Below, piece by piece: positions 49,522-56,870 of a DNA stretch of 64,000 nucleotides. Every line of letters begins with the position of its first letter. Within the stretch, counting starts at the first letter, position 1. The stretch spans positions 1 to 64,000 of the forward strand of contig CAYQXJ010000010.1 in the NCBI GenBank assembly GCA_964421565.1, given 5' to 3'. The DNA comes from CAYQXJ01 sp964421565 (lineage in GTDB: Bacteria > Planctomycetota > Brocadiia > SM23-32). The notes under the pieces were generated by a model, which saw only the letters and a program-made list of their open reading frames with translations, was not told the origin of the DNA and searched no databases. Position numbers and translations under genes: made by a program.

Positions 49522-50391
49522 ATGAGCGGCGACATTCCGGTGCTGTCGGTGGCGGGCGAAAACCTGCCGGAGGCGTGGGAGAAGGCGGTGCTGGCGGTCT
49601 GGGACCACGGCGCCCGTGTAAAGACGGAATACGACAAGCCCGAGGATCCCGCCAGCCACGACGCAACCGTGATGGTCGAGGTGCGCCGGCCCATGGGCGA
49701 GCCGCGCATCCACAAGAACTTTCCCGGCGGCCCTACGGAGCTGGAGGTCTATCGTCAGGAGGTCGTCGACGGCATCCATGACCACTGGATCAACCCCGCC
49801 GAAGGCAAGTGGACCTACACCTATCACCAGCGGCTGTTCGCCTATCGACCGCTCTCGGACCTGAGGGAGCCTGCCAGCGGACCGCAGTTTCCCCCGCTGA
49901 ACCAGATCGCCCTGATGGTGCAGAAGCTCGCAGATGTGCCCTACTCCCGCCGGGCGCAGGCCATCACGTGGATACCCCACTGTGACCCGGGCACCGACGA
50001 CCCGCCCTGCCTGCAGCGCGTGTGGGCCCGCCTGCTGCACGCCGACGACGGCTGGCGGCTGAACCTGAACACGCACTGGCGCAGCCGCGACCTGCTGAAG
50101 GCGTGGTTCATGAACGTGTTCGCCCTCACCGACTTGCAGCGCAAGATGGCTGAACGGCTGGCGGACATGCTCGGCGAGCCGGTGGCGTGCGGCCGCTATG
50201 TCGACGTCTGCGACAGCCTGCACATCTACGGCAGCTACATCGACGAGGGGCTGCGCGCGGAAGTGGAGAAGATGCGGGCGAGCCCCTACACCGAGCGCGC
50301 CTGGAACAGCGACATGCTGGAGCCGATGTTCGATGAAGCGCGCTCCAAGCTTGCCGAAGATCCCGACCACTACGCCAAGGGGCGCGGCTGA
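49522..50391 (+). CDS. Thymidylate synthase-family protein (ThyA-like, divergent)
   Basis: This 289-residue protein starts at ATG 49522 with GAGGC upstream. The C-terminal half has ThyA landmarks: PPC with the catalytic Cys163, HWRSRDLLKAWFMNVFAL (phosphate-binding R-S-R-D at 187-190, Asn198 at the position that contacts the pyrimidine) and DSLHIYGS (Asp231, His234, Tyr236). The N-terminal half is unlike bacterial ThyA and resembles the shorter archaeal type. It could be a dUMP methylase or a relative that hydroxymethylates dUMP or dCMP using methylene-tetrahydrofolate; the Asn favours dUMP. No folate gene or thymidylate partner is close, and no second thymidylate synthase is in the window. 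Confidence 0.75.
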   Translation: MSGDIPVLSVAGENLPEAWEKAVLAVWDHGARVKTEYDKPEDPASHDATVMVEVRRPMGEPRIHKNFPGGPTELEVYRQEVVDGIHDHWINPAEGKWTYTYHQRLFAYRPLSDLREPASGPQFPPLNQIALMVQKLADVPYSRRAQAITWIPHCDPGTDDPPCLQRVWARLLHADDGWRLNLNTHWRSRDLLKAWFMNVFALTDLQRKMAERLADMLGEPVACGRYVDVCDSLHIYGSYIDEGLRAEVEKMRASPYTERAWNSDMLEPMFDEARSKLAEDPDHYAKGRG

Positions 50392-50491
50392 GGCACTGCG
50401 TGGGCGCGGAGGCGGCGCGCGCGGAAACGCCGGGGGCGGCGTCGGCAACATGTGTGCAGCGCGGCGAGCAACGGAAGGCGCACGGCCGGCC

Positions 50492-50989
50492 TTACCCCAC
50501 CAGGCTCCACAACAGATGCACCAGAGCCCAGCCCAGAAGGGCAGCCAACCCGGCCATCATCAGCGAACCCGTCCACAGGCAGAGCGTCTGATCGAAGAAG
50601 AAGGCTGATCGGCTTTCCGCTACGAATAGCTCGTGGATCAGGTTCAGCAGCCACGTGTCATGAAGGAGAAAGCGCCCCAGCCTGTTGGCGCTCAGGTAGA
50701 TCGGCAGTGCGGTCAGTGGATTTGTGGCCCAGACGCCGGCAACGGCAGCCGGCAGGTTGGCCTTCACCAGGTACGCCGCCGTCGCTGCCAGCAACATCTG
50801 AAACGGTATGGTCGGCGTGAACGCGATGAACAACCCCAGCGCCAGACCCTTCGCTACGGCGCTCCTTCGGGGCGCCCAAAAGTCTTCGTGGAAGAGGTGA
50901 TCGCCGAGCCTACGGTGGACAACGGTGTCCTTCAGTGCCCGGGCTATCTGTCTCTTCTTCCGCAGCCATTCCCTGCCGACCATGCCCAC
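50492..50989 (-). CDS. DUF2062 family membrane protein
   Basis: The 165-residue protein starts at GTG 50989, six bases after GGAGG; ATG 50983 is close by. After a basic N-terminus (about 1-45) there are hydrophobic helices: AVAKGLALGLFIAFTPTIPFQMLLAATAAYLVKANLP (about 46-85), ALPIYLSANRLGRFLL (about 98-112) and a C-terminal MMAGLAALLGWALVHLLWSL. The motif FTPTIPFQ and the WATNPLTALPIY segment match DUF2062, an inner-membrane family of unknown function. It lies 152 bases after mgtE on the same strand; the larger open frame covering that interval is not supported. Confidence 0.85.
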   Translation of the reverse strand: MGMVGREWLRKKRQIARALKDTVVHRRLGDHLFHEDFWAPRRSAVAKGLALGLFIAFTPTIPFQMLLAATAAYLVKANLPAAVAGVWATNPLTALPIYLSANRLGRFLLHDTWLLNLIHELFVAESRSAFFFDQTLCLWTGSLMMAGLAALLGWALVHLLWSLVG

Positions 50990-51141
50990 GGTTAGCCTCC
51001 GCTCGAGTGTGAACGGTCGTTGATCTGCATTTTCACGCGTGACTCCGGGGGGCGAATGTTGGCCTGCCGATCGATGTGCCGTCGGGCGGCGCAAGGCCGA
51101 AAAGCGACCTGTGCATGTAGTACCACCGGGGGCCGGCACGT

Positions 51142-52491
51142 TCACGTCAAATAGGGTATGAAGAGGCTGCCCAGGCCGAGGAAGACCACGAAGCCGCCGA
51201 TGTCGGTCGCCGTGGTGATGAAGATCGTGCTGGCCAGGGCGGGGTCTTTGCCACAGGCATTCAGCAGAAGCGGAAAGGCTGCTCCCGAAAGGCCGGCGAG
51301 CATCAGGTTCCCGATCATTGCCAGCAACATGATCAGACCCAGCCACGCATTGCCGTACCACAGCACGGCGATAATCCCCATCAGCACGCCGTTTATCGCC
51401 CCGTTGGCGAATCCCACGCCGATCTCCTTGAAGAGGAACCGCCACGAATCGGCGAAGCTCAACTTCCCGAGCGCAAGGCCCCTGACGGCTACGGCCATCG
51501 TCTGCGTGCCGGCGTTGCCACCCATTCCGGCGATGATCGGCATCATGACTGCCAAGGCGGTAAACCGGGCGATGGTACCCTCGAACAAGCCCACGGTCAG
51601 AGCGGCGAGGATGGCCGTCCCCAGGTTGAACACCAGCCAGCGCCAGCGCAGCTTCACAGAGTCGAACAACGGCGTATCCACGCGTTCTTCGGTGCTGACG
51701 CTGGCCATCTGGAAGAGGTCCTCCTCGGCCTCTTCTTCGATCACGTCCATCAGGTCATCGAAGGTCACGATGCCAACCAGCCGGTTCTCGGCATCAATGA
51801 CGGGGATGGCGAGGAAATCGTAGTCAGAGAGCGTCCGGGCGACCTCTTCCTGGTCCTGATCCACTCGCACGGCGACCACGTCCCGGTGCGCTATCTCGCC
51901 CACCGTCGTGGTCTTCGGCCTGGCGAGGATCAGATCCTTCAGCGATACCAGGCCCCTTAGCCGGCGGTCTGCGTCCACCAGGTAAACGTAGTAGATCGTC
52001 TCCTTGTCGGGCGCCTCCAGGCGCAGCCGCTCCAGGGCATCCTGCGCGGAGATGGTCTCCGGCAGCGCCGCGTAGTCGGTCGTCATCAGGGCGCCGGCGG
52101 TCTCCTCCTCGTACGAGGCCAGGCGCCGGATGTTCTCCCGCTCTGCTCGCGCCAGCAGGCGCAGCACGGCGTAGCGAGAGTCCTCGTCCATCGCGCGGAC
52201 CAGGTCGGCACGGTCGTCCGGTGGCAGTTCGGCCACAAGCCCGGCGACTCTCTCGGCAGATTCATGCTTCACCAGCTCAATCTGGAACTCGTCATCCAGG
52301 GCGGCAAAGATCTCGGCCGCCTGCTTCACGTCGAGCTCGTTGAGCAGGGCCCATACTTCGCCCTCCGGTAGCCCTCCCAGGAACTCGGCAGCAGTGGTCG
52401 GGTGGACCGTCTCAAGCGCTTCGCGCAGAGCGCTCTGATCGTCCGACGCGTAGAGGAAACTCAGGTCAGGAACAACTATGTGGTCGTGCAC
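51142..52491 (-). CDS. mgtE: Magnesium transporter MgtE
   Basis: The 449-residue protein starts at GTG 52491 behind GGAGGCGAACC. The N-terminal MgtE_N superhelix (about 20-130, LNELDVKQAAEIFAALDDEFQIELV), two CBS domains (about 130-255, VDADRRLRGLVSLKDLILARP and ENRLVGIVTFDDLMDVIEEEAEED) and five C-terminal membrane helices (about 280-449) are all present. The helices include ALAVMMPIIAGMGGNAGTQTMAVAVRGLALG, the pore segment. Mg2+ binding between the cytosolic domains closes the channel. It is complete. A leader of about 235 bases with four stem-loops precedes it. Confidence 0.93.
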   Translation of the reverse strand: MHDHIVVPDLSFLYASDDQSALREALETVHPTTAAEFLGGLPEGEVWALLNELDVKQAAEIFAALDDEFQIELVKHESAERVAGLVAELPPDDRADLVRAMDEDSRYAVLRLLARAERENIRRLASYEEETAGALMTTDYAALPETISAQDALERLRLEAPDKETIYYVYLVDADRRLRGLVSLKDLILARPKTTTVGEIAHRDVVAVRVDQDQEEVARTLSDYDFLAIPVIDAENRLVGIVTFDDLMDVIEEEAEEDLFQMASVSTEERVDTPLFDSVKLRWRWLVFNLGTAILAALTVGLFEGTIARFTALAVMMPIIAGMGGNAGTQTMAVAVRGLALGKLSFADSWRFLFKEIGVGFANGAINGVLMGIIAVLWYGNAWLGLIMLLAMIGNLMLAGLSGAAFPLLLNACGKDPALASTIFITTATDIGGFVVFLGLGSLFIPYLT

Positions 52492-52506
52492 GGTTCGCCT
52501 CCTTCT

Positions 52507-52650
52507 GGCCGGCTCGCTGAACGCCGGCCGAGACGAGCCGGTGGCTACGGCATACGGCTCACCGGTGGATTCACGTCACCGGCACAGCAGCGCAGCAGAC
52601 CAGGTGCAGAGTTGCATGGATCGCCGGGATCCGAAACGGATTCGCCCGGC
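52507..52650 (-). promoter_or_regulatory. Structured 5' leader of mgtE: four stem-loops, candidate riboswitch
   Basis: Within the mgtE leader four perfect stems tile the RNA: 6-bp stem GCCGGG/CCCGGC with an inner ATCCG/CGGAT hairpin (52623-52650), 6-bp CCGGTG/CACCGG (52562-52582), 6-bp GAGCCG/CGGCTC (52535-52560), and 7-bp GGCCGGC/GCCGGCC with a 9-base loop (52507-52529). The last ends about 3 bases before the Shine-Dalgarno sequence. Magnesium transporters often have Mg2+-sensing leaders (M-box type); the conserved M-box cores are not evident here, so identity is open. Confidence 0.4.
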
Positions 52651-52734
52651 AACGCATCGCTGCCAGTATCTTGGGACTCGGACATCCTCTCCTCTCCAGG
52701 CATTCAGCGCGGACACCGTCGCCGCTCGGCAAGC

Positions 52735-52764
52735 AAGATACCCGGGCGAGGCAACTGGTTTCAA
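52735..52764 (-). promoter_or_regulatory. Putative mgtE promoter
   Basis: On the minus strand TTGAAA (52759-52764), 18 bp and TATCTT (52735-52740) would start transcription about 235 bases upstream of the mgtE start codon. Confidence 0.45.
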
Positions 52765-53019
52765 GCAAACTCCGTCACCCCGCAGGCACGTCAGCCTACA
52801 GGGGCCGCCGCCGTGTTGTGGCGGGGCGCGGCGTCTTTGGGGCGCACCGGTCGGCATCGGTGTTTGCGCGCTCTCAGGTTGGCGGCAGGGCCATGGCATG
52901 ACTTCCCCCGAAGTCTGCCCTTCGGGGGTCGCACCTCGGGTTGTAGCCGGTTGCTGCTCTGCAGATTCCCCTTCTGCCCTCTGCCGCCTCGCGACCTTCG
53001 ATGGTCTGCGGAGCCTTCG

Positions 53020-53074
53020 GCCGCTGGCGGGTGAATCGTCCTGGCTCGCGCGATCGGACGCGCACCCCCCGAAA
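53020..53074 (+). repeat. 55-bp direct repeat, copy 1, left of gap
   Basis: Fifty-five bases ending in CCCCCCGAAA directly before the N run are identical to the first 55 bases after it. Confidence 0.9.
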
Positions 53075-53174
53075 NNNNNNNNNNNNNNNNNNNNNNNNNN
53101 NNNNNNNNNNNNNNNNNNNNNNNNNNNNNNNNNNNNNNNNNNNNNNNNNNNNNNNNNNNNNNNNNNNNNNNNNN
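53075..53174. other. Assembly gap of 100 N
   Basis: Exactly 100 N in a row; a round length indicates a scaffolding placeholder and not a measured distance. Real sequence here may be shorter, longer or absent. Confidence 0.95.
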
Positions 53175-53229
53175 GCCGCTGGCGGGTGAATCGTCCTGGC
53201 TCGCGCGATCGGACGCGCACCCCCCGAAA
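53175..53229 (+). repeat. 55-bp direct repeat, copy 2, right of gap
   Basis: Identical to copy 1 at 53020-53074 and flush with the gap. The 55-base length equals a common de Bruijn k-mer, which suggests overlap of contig ends. Confidence 0.9.
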
Positions 53230-53374
53230 GTACGGCCACTGACCGGCCAGAGCGGCGCTGCGTCCCTCAATCGTCCGTCAGTATGGCCGGGGGCGGAATG
53301 GGGGGATGCCGCACTGCGGAGGTGTCCCAACTGGTGGGGGACGCACCCCGGGTTGTTGAACTTAGCCAGGGGAT

Positions 53375-53411
53375 AGAAGAAAAACGGGGACGGATTGGTG
53401 ATCCGTCCCCG
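53375..53411 (-). terminator. Intrinsic terminator (minus strand) downstream of the PP2C-pseudokinase operon
   Basis: A perfect 11-bp stem (CGGGGACGGAT with ATCCGTCCCCG, 53385-53411, loop TGGTG) is followed on the minus strand by TTTTTCTTCT. It lies 263 bases past the PP2C stop. Confidence 0.75.
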
Positions 53412-53673
53412 CCCACCTTGTGGGAGGTGCGAAATGTATCGGCTGGTGCCGGATACAGGTGGCTCGAACGGCGGTAGCCGGCCAGGCTGTCGCCGGGGAT
53501 GTCGTCGAGGCCTCCGAGGGAACCCCGGCGCGCGGGGTTGCCTTCGGTTCGGCTGCGTGTATTCTCTCCGGCCACGTTAGGGGGTTGTGAGCGGTGGTGT
53601 GGAACGGCGCGAAGTCCGCCCAAGGTTGCTGCGAGGGCGCTGAGACGGCGGGGTGAGGGCGCCTGCGGCCGCG

Positions 53674-54477
53674 CTACCGCCCTGAGTCGCCTTCGCCGGT
53701 GACATCCTGCGCCTGCTCGCAGAGCAGGACGGTGATGTTGTCCGTGCTGCCTGCGCCCTTCGCCGCCTCAATCAGGTCGCGGCACACATCGGCCATGGGC
53801 CGTCTGCCGGCCAGGATGGCGCGCATACGCTCGGGGGAGAGAGGGCCCGAGAGGCCGTCGGTGCAGAGCAGCAGCCGGTCGCGGGGGTCCCAGCGCGCGA
53901 TGAGCAGGTCCGCCGAGGCGTCGCCATCCATGCCGACGAACCGCAGTATCTGGCCGCGCAACGGGTGGCTGCGCGCCTCCTCGCGGCTGATCAGTCCGTC
54001 CTCCACCAGGTTCGAGACGACGGAGTGGTCCCGCGTCAGTTGTTCCAGGTTGCCGTCTTGCCACAGGTAGGCGCGGCTGTCGCCCATGTGGGCGACGCAG
54101 AACTGTTGCCCCTTGACAAGCGCGGTGACTACGGTGGCGCCCATGCGTCGCACGGCGCTCAACTGGCCGCTCTCTTGCCGTACGAACCGGTTCAGGTGGC
54201 GCAGGGCGCGCCGAAGGCAGGAGCCCGCCTCAGCCAAGGACTGGGGTTCACGCTCTGCCACCTCCTCGCGCAGCAGGACGGGCAGCCGGCCGATGACTAT
54301 CTCGCTCGCGTAATGCCCGGCGTACTCGCCGCCCATGCCGTCGGAGACGATGAGGAGCCCCTCCTCGGGCAGTGCTCGCACGGCGTCCTCATTGTCCAGA
54401 CGGACGGATCCGATATCGGTTGCCCAGCAGGCGTGCAGTCCGCCGCTGTGGCATTCGCCGAAGGAGGCGTCGGGCAT
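53674..54477 (-). CDS. PP2C-family protein phosphatase
   Basis: This 267-residue protein is a Ser/Thr phosphatase of the PPM/Stp1 type. I chose ATG 54477, which has GGGAG eight bases upstream; GTG 54492 is inside that site. All metal-binding motifs appear intact: VRLDNEDAV near residue 26, LLIVSDGMGGEYAGHYAS (about 42-59), AHMGDSRAYLW (about 129-139), LLLCTDGLSGPL (about 201-212) and GSTDNITVLL near the C-terminus. Such enzymes use two Mn2+ or Mg2+ ions to dephosphorylate Ser/Thr in cytosolic proteins. It follows the pseudokinase gene by 27 bases in the same operon. An active phosphatase beside a kinase without catalytic residues suggests that the kinase-like partner is a scaffold or sensor. 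Confidence 0.93.
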   Translation of the reverse strand: MPDASFGECHSGGLHACWATDIGSVRLDNEDAVRALPEEGLLIVSDGMGGEYAGHYASEIVIGRLPVLLREEVAEREPQSLAEAGSCLRRALRHLNRFVRQESGQLSAVRRMGATVVTALVKGQQFCVAHMGDSRAYLWQDGNLEQLTRDHSVVSNLVEDGLISREEARSHPLRGQILRFVGMDGDASADLLIARWDPRDRLLLCTDGLSGPLSPERMRAILAGRRPMADVCRDLIEAAKGAGSTDNITVLLCEQAQDVTGEGDSGR

Positions 54478-54504
54478 CTGGTGTACTCCCACGCGCTGGT
54501 GACG

Positions 54505-55452
54505 TCAGGTCTGGTGCAGTCGCCAGTGGCCGGTATCCGTGCGGCGGTCGCCCGGCTTGCGGAAGCGGGTGCGCGGCTGTTCTGTCTGCTGCTCGAGTTC
54601 CGCCTTTGCCTCGTCGGTATCCCCCTGGTCCGCCGGCAAGTGGTTGCCGGCGATGCTTTCGACGGCGGCGACGACCTCCGACATGTGGGCCGGCCTTTCG
54701 GTTGGATTATCCCGGAAGCAGCGGCGCAGCAGCTCGGCCAGCGCTCCGGGCATCGGCGGGATGCCCCTGACCGCCGGGCCGCGTGCCAGGTAGTGCCTGA
54801 GCGCTTCCGGTCCCTGATCCCCCGTGCGCCAGACGGGCCGGCCGGCGAACATCTCCAGCACGCTCAGCGCCCATGACCAGGCATCCGTAGCGGGGCTCAG
54901 CAAGCGGTCGCCATCCATCTGCTCCGGGGAGGCGTAAGCGCGTGTCTTGGCGCCGGACTCGCCGTACTTCCACACCTTGGCGAAGCCGCGCTCGCAGAGT
55001 ATGACGTTGCGCGGTTTCACGTTGTAATGGATGCAGTCATGGCGGTGCAGCCAGGCCACGCCTCGCGCCACCTGGATGGCCACGCTCAGCATGTCTGGCA
55101 GTTCGCGCAGGTCACCGTCGCGAATAGCCTGATACCAGGACTTGCCCTCGGCGTTGGGCAGCAGCACGAACGGGACGCCGCCGTCGTGGTCCATGCGCTT
55201 CGGCGTCAACAGGTTGGGATGAGGCGGCACGCGCAGCATGGCGCTGCAGTAGTCCTCGAACCAGTCGAGACCGCCGACGCGGGTCATTATCTTCGAGCCC
55301 GGGCCGAGGATAAGGTGAGTGGCGCTGCGGAAGACGTCATGCGCACGGTACAGACAGCAGGTGGAGGAGTGCTGCAGCACCTCGCGCACCTCGTAACGGT
55401 CAGCGAGTCGCTGGCCCACCTGCCACGGCCCCTCGCCTCTGCTGTCAGCCAT
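54505..55452 (-). CDS. Hanks-type Ser/Thr protein kinase homologue, predicted pseudokinase
   Basis: This 315-residue protein starts at ATG 55452 behind GGGAGG. Residues about 15-265 keep the kinase fold: HYNVKPRN (142-149), SPEQM (175-179) in the activation segment and DAWSWALSV (190-198) in the F helix. Key catalytic residues are altered. The HRD Asp is Asn144, and its Arg is Tyr143. The DFG motif is KYG (162-164), so the Mg2+-binding Asp is lost. No glycine-rich GxGxxG loop is seen (LQHSSTCCLYRAHD instead). It should bind poorly or not catalyse. No transmembrane segment is seen; the C-terminal 50 residues are a charged, Gln/Arg-rich tail. A scaffold or regulatory role with the adjacent PP2C is inferred. 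Confidence 0.85.
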   Translation of the reverse strand: MADSRGEGPWQVGQRLADRYEVREVLQHSSTCCLYRAHDVFRSATHLILGPGSKIMTRVGGLDWFEDYCSAMLRVPPHPNLLTPKRMDHDGGVPFVLLPNAEGKSWYQAIRDGDLRELPDMLSVAIQVARGVAWLHRHDCIHYNVKPRNVILCERGFAKVWKYGESGAKTRAYASPEQMDGDRLLSPATDAWSWALSVLEMFAGRPVWRTGDQGPEALRHYLARGPAVRGIPPMPGALAELLRRCFRDNPTERPAHMSEVVAAVESIAGNHLPADQGDTDEAKAELEQQTEQPRTRFRKPGDRRTDTGHWRLHQT

Positions 55453-55531
55453 CAGCCCTCGCCTCCCGGGTTAATGCACCTACTGCATCTTGCGCACGCA
55501 GTATCGTGTCACACGGCGAAGCTACGGGCAG

Positions 55532-55560
55532 ATTATAGGCAAAGCCAGGGCAGGAGTAAA
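55532..55560 (-). promoter_or_regulatory. Putative promoter of the pseudokinase-PP2C operon
   Basis: On the minus strand TTTACT (55555-55560), 17 bp and a perfect TATAAT (55532-55537) stand about 80 bp before ATG 55452. Confidence 0.5.
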
Positions 55561-55602
55561 GCTGCGGCAGGTGCAGGGCGCCGGCAAGCAGACGGCTTCA
55601 GT

Positions 55603-55631
55603 TTGCGCGCCAACCCCGGACGGGGTATAAA
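55603..55631 (+). promoter_or_regulatory. Putative malic enzyme promoter
   Basis: TTGCGC (55603-55608), 17 bp and TATAAA (55626-55631) stand about 60 bp before ATG 55692. Confidence 0.5.
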
Positions 55632-55691
55632 TGCTTCGCGGGCGGCGTGCCGCCGCGTCCTTCCCCATGACCAGCTTTCGGGCCCCGCTAC

Positions 55692-56861
55692 ATGACTGAG
55701 AAACGCAGAGACTCAGCCCCCAGCCTTGATGATATCCTCCGCCTCCACGAGGGCGGCAAGACGCGCATGGTTAGCCGTCTGCGATTGGAAACGGTGGAGC
55801 AGCTCCGCCAGATATACACGCCGGGGGTGGCCGAGGTCAGCCGTCTCATAGCGCGGCAGCCCGACAAGGTCTACCAGTACACCTCGGTCGGCGAGACTGT
55901 GGCCGTGATCACCAACGGAACCGCCGTACTCGGGCTCGGCGATGTCGGTGTCAGTGCGGCCATGCCCGTCATGGAAGGCAAGAGCGTCATCCTGATGGAA
56001 ATGGTGGACATAGCCTCCGTCCCCCTGCTGGTGAACAGCCATCACGCCGCCCGCATCATCGACGTTGTGGAGGCCGTCGCCCCTACCTTCGGGGCGATCC
56101 TGCTGGAGGATATCGCGGCGCCGACCTGCTTCGAGGTCGAGGACACGCTGAAGGAGCGCCTCGGCGTGCCCGTCTTCCACGACGACCAGCACGGCACTGC
56201 CGTTGTGGTGCTGGCGGCGCTTATCAGCGCGCTGAGAATCAGCGGCAAAAGCGCAGGCGGGCTGCGCGTGGTCATCAATGGGGCCGGCGCCGCCGGCTCG
56301 GCGGTGGCGCGCTACCTGCTCGGCTACGGCGTGGCGGACGTCGTGCTGTGCGACAGTCGCGGCGCCGTCTACCGAGGACGCAAGGAGAACATGAACCCGG
56401 CGAAGGAACGGATCGCTGAGGAGACGAACAACGAGAACGAAAGGGGTTCGCTGGCGGACGTCATCAGGGGCAAGGACATGTTCGTGGGGCTGAGCGTGGC
56501 TGGCGTGGTGGACAGGGCTATGGTTCGCTCCATGGCGCCCGAACCCATCGTGTTTGCCATGGCCAACCCCGTGCCGGAGATATGGCCCGATGAGGCGTTG
56601 CAGGCGGGTGCCGTCGCCGCCGAGGACGGCCGTCACATCAATAACGCGCTCGGTTTCCCGGGCATCTTCCGCGGGGCGCTGGATTCCCGCGCGCGCCAGA
56701 TTAACGAAGAGATGAAGGTCGCCGCCTCCTCCGCGCTGGCCCGGCTCGCCCCGGAGGACGAGCTGGTGCCCGACTTCATGGACCGCAGGGTCCACCGGGC
56801 CGTGGCCGACGCGGTCGCCGCCGCCGCACGGCAGACAGGTGTCGCCCGCCGCTCAGGGTAA
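55692..56861 (+). CDS. NAD(P)-dependent malic enzyme
   Basis: The 389-residue protein is a small bacterial malic enzyme that converts malate to pyruvate and CO2 with NAD(P)+. Landmarks are YTPGVAEVSRLI at about residue 42, TNGTAVLGLGDVGVSAAMPVMEGK with the conserved catalytic region, LEDIAAPTCFEVE and PVFHDDQHGTAVVVLAAL (metal site), GAGAAGSAVARYLLGYGV (nucleotide-binding) and FAMANPVPEIWPDEAL. It lacks the phosphotransacetylase extension of large malic enzymes. It begins at ATG 55692 behind the promoter listed and precedes mtaB by nine bases in one operon. It supplies pyruvate for the acyl-CoA route. Confidence 0.92.
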   Translation: MTEKRRDSAPSLDDILRLHEGGKTRMVSRLRLETVEQLRQIYTPGVAEVSRLIARQPDKVYQYTSVGETVAVITNGTAVLGLGDVGVSAAMPVMEGKSVILMEMVDIASVPLLVNSHHAARIIDVVEAVAPTFGAILLEDIAAPTCFEVEDTLKERLGVPVFHDDQHGTAVVVLAALISALRISGKSAGGLRVVINGAGAAGSAVARYLLGYGVADVVLCDSRGAVYRGRKENMNPAKERIAEETNNENERGSLADVIRGKDMFVGLSVAGVVDRAMVRSMAPEPIVFAMANPVPEIWPDEALQAGAVAAEDGRHINNALGFPGIFRGALDSRARQINEEMKVAASSALARLAPEDELVPDFMDRRVHRAVADAVAAAARQTGVARRSG

Positions 56862-56870
56862 GCCTCGGCT

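Larger units (their letters stand above)
52765..53673. other. Gene-poor interval containing an assembly gap
   Basis: About 900 bases between mgtE and the PP2C gene. Open frames are present on both strands but none shows a ribosome site plus family signal. It holds a 9-bp stem CCCCCGAAG/CTTCGGGGG near 52906, the gap at 53075-53174 with its flanking repeats, and the terminator at 53375-53411. The 260 bases between the PP2C stop and that terminator could be a long 3' UTR or a small RNA. Confidence 0.5.

Noticed and set aside
47419..50451. 1010-codon minus-strand frame opposite GH9 and the thymidylate synthase gene
   Set aside because: Spans two real genes with motif-bearing plus frames; codon bias explains the open reading.
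50990..51141. N-terminal extension of the DUF2062 frame across the mgtE-DUF2062 gap
   Set aside because: The translated stretch lacks family similarity; a good GGAGG site sits before GTG 50989.
52501..52735. M-box riboswitch in the mgtE leader
   Set aside because: The conserved GGUGAGGCUCC and GCUGCUGCCC-type cores are not present in order; I list a generic structured leader instead.
53267..53623. 118-codon minus-strand frame after the PP2C gene
   Set aside because: No ribosome site or family signal and it includes the terminator hairpin.
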